Positions 31,361 through 37,005 of a stretch of 37,005 bases of DNA are shown here, in pieces. A program made the translations under genes and the position numbers. Source of the DNA: Helicobacteraceae bacterium (GTDB lineage: Bacteria; Campylobacterota; Campylobacteria; Campylobacterales; Sulfurimonadaceae). How positions within the stretch are numbered: position 1 is the first letter of the stretch; every line of letters begins with the position of its first letter. The stretch lies in the NCBI GenBank assembly GCA_027023805.1, contig JALVUF010000027.1, positions 1 through 37,005 on the forward strand. The letters run 5' to 3'. The notes under the pieces were generated by a model, which worked only from the letters and a program-made list of their open reading frames with translations, did no database searches and was not told the DNA's origin.

Positions 31361-32908
31361 ATGAAAGGATTAAGCATGTTGAAGATCAAAGAGATTTTAC
31401 GACTAAAATGTGAAGCTAAACTATCCAACAGAAAGATAGCGAGAGCTTTAAATATCAGCCATAGTGTAGTAAACCAATACACTAAAGAGTTCAAACTCAC
31501 AAACAAAAAGTATAAGGATATCATCTCCCTTGGAGACAAGGAGATTCTTGCACTTTTTAAATCGACCCGCACTACAGAGAGTAAGTACCCAGTTCCAGAC
31601 TTTGCGAAAGTACATGTAGAACTTAGAAACAAGATAGTAACACTGACACTCTTACATGAAGAGTACATTGAAAAGTGTCCTAACAAACAAGGCTACGGCT
31701 TTACATGGTTCTGTAACCGCTATAAATCTTACTCTAAAAAAATAAATCCCTCCATGCACCTTACCCACAAAGCTGGCGAAAAAACATTTATAGACTTTAG
31801 TGGTAAAACAGTAAATATAGTAAACCATACCAATGGTGTCATAACTAAAGCAGAACTCTTTATAGCAGTTCTTCCTGCATCAGGCTTTGCATTTGTAAAA
31901 GCAATAGCCTCACAGAAGAAAAGAGATTTCATTGATGCACATGCAGACATGTTTACATACTTTGGTGGCGTCACTGAACTACTTGTCCCTGACAACCTCA
32001 AGAGTGCTGTTACAAGAGCTGACAACTATGACCCAGATGTCAATCCTGATTATGCAGCAATGGCAAGACATTGTGGAAGTGCTGTTATGCCTACTCGTGG
32101 ATATAAACCTAAGGACAAGGCTCATGTAGAACTTGCAGTAAAACTTGTACAGAGATGGATACTAGCACGACTCAGAAACTTTACCTTCTTCTCTATAGCA
32201 GAGCTCAACAAAGAGATAGAGAGACTTATGCCTCTTTACCATGACAAGATTATGAAACATCTAGATTGTAGCAGAAGAGAGCTCTTTCTTAAGCTAGATA
32301 AACCAGCACTGATGCCACTGCCTGCGACAAGATATGAGTACAAAGAGTTTAAGCTACTCAAGGTGAGTAAGGATTATCATATACAGTTAGAACATAACTT
32401 CTACTCAGTCCCTTACCAACTTATAGGCAAAAAAGTAGAGGTGTGGTTTGGAGCAAAGATTGTAACTATTACCTATGAGGGAAAAACAGTAGCCACACAT
32501 CCTAAACTACTTCATAAAGGTGCCTACTCAACCAATAAAGAGCATATGGCATCTTCTCATCAGAAGTATCTTGAGTGGTCCCCTGGCAGAATTATGAACT
32601 GGGGACTTACTATCGGTACAGAGACAGCAAAGCTTTTTAAAAATATTATGGATTCTCGTCCCCATCCAGAGATGGGATACAGGAGCTGTTTAGGAATCAT
32701 CAGAGAGTATAAAAAGTATCAAGAAAAAGAGTACACAGAGGAGCATTTAGAGATTATCTCTACTATGGCTATCTCTAAACATTACTACAAAGTAGGTCAG
32801 GTAAAAGATTTACTCAAATCTTACACACCAAAAGATAGTGATGAGAGTGCATCACTTATCGCTCTTACAACACACAAGAATATCAGAGGTGCTGAGTATT
32901 ACAGCTAA
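31361..32908 (+). CDS. istA: IS21 family transposase IstA
   Basis: A 515-aa DDE transposase. It has an N-terminal helix-turn-helix (LSNRKIARALNISHSVVNQYTK), the integrase core with Asp in FIDFSGKTVNI, Asp in LVPDNLKSAV and Glu in HVELAVKLVQRW, and a C-terminal Mu-type beta domain (HNFYSVPYQLIGKKVEVWF). It cuts and joins IS ends. I use ATG at 31361 (GGAG upstream); in-frame starts extend to 31319 without a ribosome site. istB follows after 47 bp. The gene looks intact, so the element may be active. Confidence 0.95.
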   Translation: MKGLSMLKIKEILRLKCEAKLSNRKIARALNISHSVVNQYTKEFKLTNKKYKDIISLGDKEILALFKSTRTTESKYPVPDFAKVHVELRNKIVTLTLLHEEYIEKCPNKQGYGFTWFCNRYKSYSKKINPSMHLTHKAGEKTFIDFSGKTVNIVNHTNGVITKAELFIAVLPASGFAFVKAIASQKKRDFIDAHADMFTYFGGVTELLVPDNLKSAVTRADNYDPDVNPDYAAMARHCGSAVMPTRGYKPKDKAHVELAVKLVQRWILARLRNFTFFSIAELNKEIERLMPLYHDKIMKHLDCSRRELFLKLDKPALMPLPATRYEYKEFKLLKVSKDYHIQLEHNFYSVPYQLIGKKVEVWFGAKIVTITYEGKTVATHPKLLHKGAYSTNKEHMASSHQKYLEWSPGRIMNWGLTIGTETAKLFKNIMDSRPHPEMGYRSCLGIIREYKKYQEKEYTEEHLEIISTMAISKHYYKVGQVKDLLKSYTPKDSDESASLIALTTHKNIRGAEYYS

Positions 32909-32955
32909 ATCACTATATAGTCAACTATATAACAATCCAAAGATAAGGACAAATT

Positions 32956-33699
32956 ATGCCATTACAAGAACTTACAGAGAAACTTAAATTAGGCGCTTTT
33001 TACACAGCTTACATAGAACAAGAGACACAACCTGCTTACAGTGAACTCCCATTCCAGAAGAGAGTGCAGATGCTTCTTGAAGCAGAGGAGTTAGACAGAG
33101 ACAATAAGAAGCTCCAGAGACTTATCAAGCAGGCTAAACTTCACGAGAGAGGGGCTAGTATCAGTGAGATAAATTTTACACCTGATAGGAATTTAGATAA
33201 AAGTGTTCTACTTGATTTAGCAGGCGGGAACTATCTGAAATACTTTAGGAATATTATTCTCACGGGTCCGACTGGATCAGGAAAATCATATATCGCTCAA
33301 GCATATGCAAACAAAGCAATGAGTATGGGTTATAGTGCTCTGTATCTGAGAGTACCAAGACTCATGCAACACTTACAAGCGATAAGAGGAGATGAAGAGT
33401 ATCTCAAATACTTAGCAAGACTCAAACGAATCAACCTGCTGATACTTGATGATTTCGGAGTGAGTCCACTTAAAGCTGCAGAAGCCAGAGACCTTCTAGA
33501 GATTGTTGAGGACAGAGTGAATCAATCATCTGTTATTGTGACATCTCAACTTGCCATACAAGATTGGCATGGGTATCTGCACAATGCAACTATAGCAGAT
33601 GCCATCTTAGATAGGATTGTACATAATGCTTACAAAATAGAATTTCAAGCTGATGGAGATTCCCAACGCAAGATAAATGCTAAGAAAATGATGAAATAG
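32956..33699 (+). CDS. istB: IS21 helper ATPase IstB
   Basis: A 247-aa AAA+ ATPase related to DnaC. Walker A GPTGSGKS is at 104-111, Walker B ILDDFGVS at about 160-167, and the sensor segment VIVTSQLAIQDWHGYL follows. The C-terminus IVHNAYKIEFQADGDSQR is standard. It selects and remodels target DNA for IstA. AAGGAC precedes ATG. The protein is intact and full length. The right IS end begins about 55 bp after the stop. Confidence 0.95.
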   Translation: MPLQELTEKLKLGAFYTAYIEQETQPAYSELPFQKRVQMLLEAEELDRDNKKLQRLIKQAKLHERGASISEINFTPDRNLDKSVLLDLAGGNYLKYFRNIILTGPTGSGKSYIAQAYANKAMSMGYSALYLRVPRLMQHLQAIRGDEEYLKYLARLKRINLLILDDFGVSPLKAAEARDLLEIVEDRVNQSSVIVTSQLAIQDWHGYLHNATIADAILDRIVHNAYKIEFQADGDSQRKINAKKMMK

Positions 33700-33815
33700 G
33701 AGAAACCATTCTTCCACTCACTCTCATTTATGCTACAATTTTACATGCTTGTTTGAGACTCAAAAAAGTGGAAGGCTTGGAGTGAAACGGGTGGAAGAAT
33801 AAAGTGAAATATGCA

Positions 33816-33823
33816 GAAAAAAC
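33816..33823. repeat. Right target-site duplication of the IS21 element
   Basis: GAAAAAAC, identical to 31131-31138. Confidence 0.85.
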
Positions 33824-33965
33824 CACTTGTAGATCTGTAAAGTCATAAATAGCTTTAATGTGTGCTGAAAAATCTTTGACCTTATGTATCTCATCAAGAA
33901 TGAGTAGCTTTCCTCCATGTGCATAAAAATCATCAGCTATTTCGTAAATGTTTGCATTGACAACA
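33816..33965 (-). pseudogene. AAA ATPase with DUF4143 domain, Walker-B part (broken)
   Basis: The minus strand reads NANIYEIADDFYAHGGK, LLILDEIHKVKDFSAHIK and AIYDFTDLQVVFS, ending at the IS junction. LLILDEIHK is the Walker B motif. Coding-like sequence stops near 33965, so the N-terminal 60 or so residues with the P-loop are gone. The loss is separate from the IS insertion and may mark an older recombination point in the plasmid backbone. It continues the pseudogene at 30313-31138. Confidence 0.8.
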
Positions 33966-34063
33966 ATGAAATGTATTTAATAGTTTAAATATTATAGTAT
34001 AAAATAAATTTAATAACAAATGGGTTAGAGTTTTTATCTAGGTGTTTTATTTTCATAAAATTA

Positions 34064-34315
34064 CTAAATAAATTTTACCAAACTAATCTTGCACAAAGCA
34101 CTAACACTAATTCCAAACTCTTTAGCAACTGATTCTATTTTAACTTTTTCATCTTTCGTTACATTTATAAAAATTTGCTCACTTGCTTTCTCACTGGCAT
34201 CCTTTTTAGGTCTGCCACCCTTGTTTTTTTTAGCCTTGCTCATATCTGCTGATTTGATAAAACTTGTCTCTTTTTCAGTAATATCTAAATCGTCTAATTC
34301 TTTAATCTTTGCCAT
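34064..34315 (-). CDS. Ribbon-helix-helix partition/regulator protein
   Basis: An 83-aa protein. A charged N-terminal tail (1-45, with KNKGGRPKKDA) precedes a ribbon-helix-helix fold (about 48-83: a QIFINVT strand, then KDEKVKIESVAKEF and VSALCKISLVKF helices). RHH proteins next to ParA serve as the centromere-binding partner (ParG/Arc type) and as repressor of the operon. It starts 29 bp after the parA stop, with a 12-bp palindrome in the gap. The tail could stimulate ParA ATPase, as in ParG. Good family confidence; the exact role is inferred from context. Confidence 0.82.
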   Translation of the reverse strand: MAKIKELDDLDITEKETSFIKSADMSKAKKNKGGRPKKDASEKASEQIFINVTKDEKVKIESVAKEFGISVSALCKISLVKFI

Positions 34316-34329
34316 ATTAATCCTTGTAA

Positions 34330-34341
34330 AATACTAGTATT
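34330..34341. promoter_or_regulatory. Palindrome AATACTAGTATT between parA and the RHH gene
   Basis: A perfect 12-bp palindrome containing AGTATT. The same half-site occurs in the inverted repeat upstream of parA (35017-35049). It is a likely extra RHH binding site. Confidence 0.5.
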
Positions 34342-34344
34342 AAA

Positions 34345-34998
34345 CTAATTATTTAATAGTTTATAAATCTCTTTTGTAAACTCTTTTATCTCTTCTTGAG
34401 CTTGACCTTTTTTATTGTACTCTTTCACTGTAAGTCCATCACCATAGCTATTTTTATAGTCTGCTCTTGAGTACAATGTAGTATTTAAAAGATTAAAGTA
34501 GTTAGGTTTTTCTTTAATGTACTCTTTTAGATCTTTGAGCTTTGATTTGGATCTGCTGTCAACATTATTAAGTAGGACATTTGTTTTTATTTTTATGTCC
34601 AATGCTTCACTTGCGTCTTTGAGTATTTTTCTAAATTTTTGCAGTCCAAATATCTCTATTTGAGAGATACCTACAGGAGTAATAATTATATCTGCTTTAA
34701 TGAGTGCTGTTCTATTAATATCACTATCATAACCACCACTATCGATAATGAGAAGATTGCTTTTATCAGCTTTATAATGACTCAAAAACTCACCTAAATT
34801 TATATCGTTTTGAGTGACACATTTAATTGTCGGAAGGCTTTCACCCTTTCGGAGTTGATTAAAAAGAATAGCAGAGTGTTGAGAATCAAGATCAAGTATA
34901 GCTGTGTCTTTATATTTCTTTTGAATCTGGTATGCAAAATTAATGGCGACGGTACTTTTACCAACTCCACCTTTTTGATGGGAGAATAAAACTATCAT
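34345..34998 (-). CDS. parA: ParA partition ATPase
   Basis: A 217-aa ParA/MinD-family ATPase. The deviant Walker A KGGVGKST is at residues 9-16, followed by AILDLDSQHSA (A') and LLIIDSGGYDSD (Walker B region). It lacks the N-terminal DNA-binding extension of P1-type ParA, so it belongs to the short type Ib class, which pairs with small RHH proteins like the one downstream. It moves plasmid copies over the nucleoid. TATAAT and AAAGGAG precede the ATG at 34998, and the promoter overlaps an inverted repeat. With rep at 29-30 kb it completes a plasmid maintenance set. Confidence 0.9.
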   Translation of the reverse strand: MIVLFSHQKGGVGKSTVAINFAYQIQKKYKDTAILDLDSQHSAILFNQLRKGESLPTIKCVTQNDINLGEFLSHYKADKSNLLIIDSGGYDSDINRTALIKADIIITPVGISQIEIFGLQKFRKILKDASEALDIKIKTNVLLNNVDSRSKSKLKDLKEYIKEKPNYFNLLNTTLYSRADYKNSYGDGLTVKEYNKKGQAQEEIKEFTKEIYKLLNN

Positions 34999-35016
34999 AA
35001 AAACTCCTTTAATTAG

Positions 35017-35049
35017 AGTATTATAATAGTTTTATACTTGTATAATACT
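35017..35049 (-). promoter_or_regulatory. Operator / candidate centromere repeats at the parA promoter
   Basis: AGTATTATA (35017-35025) and TATAATACT (35041-35049) form a perfect 9-bp inverted repeat. A second one, TTATAC (35032-35037) / GTATAA (35040-35045), is nested inside. The minus-strand -10 box TATAAT lies within the repeat, so binding of the RHH protein should repress the operon. Confidence 0.6.
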
Positions 35050-35212
35050 TATTATTATGCAATAACTATTTAAAATTCTTAATCTTTCAAAGTACGCTAA
35101 TCGCAAAATAACTAAAAAATAATGATACTTGCATTTAAAGTAAAATATATATCTGATGCTCAAATAATACAGTCAGCTAATATCTATTTACCTTCGTTTT
35201 TAAATAAATTTT

Positions 35213-36532
35213 TTATTTTGCCCCTACTTTTGCAAGTACCACTTTGATGGTTTTTATCAGTATCACAAAATCAGCCCACAGTGACCAGTTTTTTATGTAC
35301 CAAACCTCTAGCTCATTTCTTTCTTTGAAAGTAAGATTGTTTCTGCCACTCACTTGCCACAGTCCCGTTATACCTGGTCTTACTTTAAGTATAAAGTATT
35401 TATTGTCACCTAGTTTTTCAGATTCACTTAGCATGTATGGTCTTGGACCGACTAAGCTCATATCTGCTTTGAGAACATTAATGACTTGAGCTAATTCATC
35501 TAAAGAGGTGGTTCGTAGAAATTTACCTACTTTTGTGATGCGGGGATCATTTTTGTATTTATGAAACTTTTTGTAATATTCTATCTCTTGAGGGTGGGTT
35601 TTGAGGTATTGGCTTAGCAGTTTTTGAGAATCTTCAAACATTGTTCTGTATTTGTAGCATAAAAAAATTTCTTCATCCTTCCCGAGTCTCTCTTGTCTAA
35701 AAAAGACACTCCCCTTAGAGTCCAATTTGATAGAAATAGCTATAAAAGTATGGATGATTAAAAAGAAAGGTGAAATCATCAGTGCAACAAAAAAATCAAA
35801 TCCATTTTTAATCCAAATATTCTTTTTTATCAAAAGCTTATTTTGTATCTGGATTGTATTGTACCTGATGTTAGAGTACTCCATAATATTTGAGCTTGTG
35901 AAGTTGACACTTGTTGCATATGGCACGACATAAACCTCGTCATTGTCATTTAGATATTTTTCTATCTTTGCATTCATTTTTTCAGGCTCAAGAGATTTTG
36001 ACGAGATTATGACCATACTATAGTTTGTTCGAGAGGGTTGTATCCCAAGATACCAATTTTTCTCAAACTCGTTTTTTAAGGTAACAACTTGACTTGCATC
36101 CCCGATGATAAGTACTCGCTTTTTAAAAAATGAAAAACTATAAAGAACTCTTTTTATCAGCCTTTTAGCAGCAGGAAGCAGCAGCATAGCAAATGAAAAA
36201 TAGAGCGTGATAAAAAGACGAGAATATTCTAAAGAGGTTTTTTGTAAAGTCAACAGTGCCAGCACTATAAAATAAGCTAAAAAAAGTGACTTTATCATCT
36301 TATATGTCTCTTGCCAAAAATCATATCGCAGAGTATATATCTTTTCATAAAACATAATGGCAATAGCAATGATAATGACAAATGAAAATCTTTGCAACGA
36401 AAGCTCATTAAACACAGGGACACGTGTATTACTGAGTTCAACTCTTACATATTGGGTAAGATAAAAAGTACCAATAAGTACAAGAATATCAATAATAATA
36501 ATAGCAAAGTTTAAAAAATATTTTTTTATCAT
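35213..36532 (-). CDS. Undecaprenyl-phosphate sugar phosphotransferase (exopolysaccharide initiation)
   Basis: A 439-aa polyprenol-phosphate hexose-1-phosphate transferase of the WbaP/WcaJ type. About four N-terminal membrane helices lie within 1-130. A CoA-binding-like middle domain (RVLIIGDASQV) follows, then another hydrophobic segment near 245-270. The C-terminal catalytic domain has SVFFRQERLGKDEEIFLCYKYRTM, then LRTTSLDELAQVINVLKADMSLVGPRP and RPGITGLWQVSGRNNL. It transfers sugar-1-phosphate to the lipid carrier, the first step of exopolysaccharide or O-antigen assembly. It lies just beyond the par genes and probably starts a surface-polysaccharide locus. GalU in the core may supply precursors. 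Confidence 0.92.
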   Translation of the reverse strand: MIKKYFLNFAIIIIDILVLIGTFYLTQYVRVELSNTRVPVFNELSLQRFSFVIIIAIAIMFYEKIYTLRYDFWQETYKMIKSLFLAYFIVLALLTLQKTSLEYSRLFITLYFSFAMLLLPAAKRLIKRVLYSFSFFKKRVLIIGDASQVVTLKNEFEKNWYLGIQPSRTNYSMVIISSKSLEPEKMNAKIEKYLNDNDEVYVVPYATSVNFTSSNIMEYSNIRYNTIQIQNKLLIKKNIWIKNGFDFFVALMISPFFLIIHTFIAISIKLDSKGSVFFRQERLGKDEEIFLCYKYRTMFEDSQKLLSQYLKTHPQEIEYYKKFHKYKNDPRITKVGKFLRTTSLDELAQVINVLKADMSLVGPRPYMLSESEKLGDNKYFILKVRPGITGLWQVSGRNNLTFKERNELEVWYIKNWSLWADFVILIKTIKVVLAKVGAK

Positions 36533-36550
36533 TTATATCTAAAAGTATTT

Positions 36551-36676
36551 TTAAGCTGTAATCTTGTTGTATTTTTCATCATTAGTGTTGAAATTATCAT
36601 CCAACACTCCAATAAATTGGTTAAATACACCTTCTTGTACTTCATCTTTCGATATTCCTAATTCTAATATCGCCAA
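36551..36676 (-). CDS. Small hypothetical ORF, doubtful
   Basis: 41 codons from TTG at 36676 (AAAGGAG directly adjacent, closer than usual) to TAA. The peptide LAILELGISKDEVQEGVFNQFIGVLDD is protein-like. It is in the same frame as the HEPN-like gene and separated from it only by TGA (36698-36700) and a few codons, so it may be the tail of a once longer protein or a separate small gene. No family recognised. Confidence 0.25.
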   Translation of the reverse strand: MAILELGISKDEVQEGVFNQFIGVLDDNFNTNDEKYNKITA

Positions 36677-36697
36677 CTCCTTTGTTCTTCTCTTTAC

Positions 36698-37005
36698 TCA
36701 TAGTTGAGTCTTTGATTTTATTGTTTGATATATATCTATTAATATATCTTTTTTATAATACAATTTATTTATAACTTCAGATGTTTCTTCTGGGTCATCG
36801 TCATAATTATGCGCTAAATCATTCCTATCATTTCTTAATTCTCTCCATACATTAACATCAACCAACAATTCTAGTTTCTCTAATCTATTTAATATATCAA
36901 TAAAAGGTTTATTTTCAATTTTTTCTTCCAAATACAACAAAATGGTTTTAAATAGTTTTTCTCCAATAGCATCTTGAAGTTTAGAAAATCTAAACAAAAA
37001 CTGAT
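36698..37005 (-). CDS. HEPN-like protein, N-terminus beyond the window
   Basis: The frame is open to the window edge; a TTG at 36997 is unlikely to be the true start. The visible 100 residues have the helical HEPN pattern: LFRFSKLQDAIGEKLFKTIL, then WRELRNDRNDLAHNYDDD, in which R-x(4-6)-H is the RNase-type motif. Such proteins often pair with a small nucleotidyltransferase (MNT) as toxin and antitoxin. If a partner exists it would be upstream, outside the window. Nothing like an MNT gene is seen downstream. Confidence 0.65.
   Translation of the reverse strand, partial: QFLFRFSKLQDAIGEKLFKTILLYLEEKIENKPFIDILNRLEKLELLVDVNVWRELRNDRNDLAHNYDDDPEETSEVINKLYYKKDILIDIYQTIKSKTQL

Larger units (their letters stand above)
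31139..33815 (+). mobile_element. Complete IS21-family insertion sequence (2677 bp)
   Basis: The ends are TGCAAATTTCAC...ATTCTTCCAC on the left and, as reverse complement, TGCATATTTCAC...ATTCTTCCAC on the right, with TG...CA termini. An 8-bp duplication GAAAAAAC flanks it. Inside are istA and istB in the usual order, and extra copies of the end repeats. Removing the element and one duplication rejoins the ATPase frame exactly (QVVFSGSS), so the borders are certain and the insertion is recent compared with the other lesions only if those came later; their order is not known. Confidence 0.93.

Noticed and set aside
23764-37005. A second copy of the tRNA-Arg 3' end as right attachment site
   Set aside because: I looked for the T-arm/acceptor sequence and found no match, so the tRNA cannot be shown to be the integration site.

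Overview
The window is AT-rich bacterial DNA that I read as a chromosome segment from a free-living Campylobacterota, probably of the Sulfurimonas type. The evidence is the epsilon-style MotA/MotB with a clear sigma-28 promoter, a CheX-like/HDOD gene pair, the rpe-trpF-exonuclease order, frequent GTG/TTG starts, and a class III ribonucleotide reductase. The species call is inference.

The left part (1-23.8 kb) is compact core genome. It holds the end of a response regulator and an anaerobic ribonucleotide reductase operon in which the glycyl-radical tail of NrdD sits on a separate 50-aa gene. Next come a small exported Cys peptide with four Lys-Cys-Gly motifs, rpe-trpF-exonuclease, motAB, a STAS/CheX-like protein with an HDOD protein, and a pyrC-response regulator-histidine kinase-exbB-exbD run facing tonB. 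A minus-strand operon (tonB, pyk, galU, GH13_18 phosphorylase, glucosyl-3-phosphoglycerate synthase, glycerate kinase, HAD phosphatase) encodes what looks like a closed glucosylglycerate cycle. UDP-glucose plus 3-phosphoglycerate gives the solute. Phosphorolysis returns glucose-1-phosphate to GalU, and glycerate is phosphorylated back into lower glycolysis beside pyruvate kinase. A cold-shock gene with a long leader, an ArsB-type pump, two small coiled-coil/ZapA-like genes and tRNA-Arg close the core part.

Right of tRNA-Arg (23.8-35 kb) is an accessory region of layered mobile DNA. It begins with about 730 bp of decayed sequence that holds a promoter-plus-hairpin. It continues with an unknown gene whose transcript probably starts in a perfect 18-bp hairpin, a four-gene operon of unknown function with an excisionase-like regulator, and a tyrosine recombinase with all catalytic residues. 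A plasmid backbone follows: a Replicase/PriCT-type Rep behind a structured leader, and a parA-RHH partition pair with operator-like repeats. Between rep and the par genes lies a DUF4143-type ATPase pseudogene, split by a complete IS21-family element (31139-33815). The element has 8-bp target duplications, and removing it restores the ATPase reading frame exactly. I found no tRNA-end direct repeat to fix the borders of the island.

The last 2 kb (35.2-37 kb) hold an exopolysaccharide initiating sugar transferase, a small doubtful ORF and the 3' part of a HEPN-like gene, which probably belong to a surface-polysaccharide locus.
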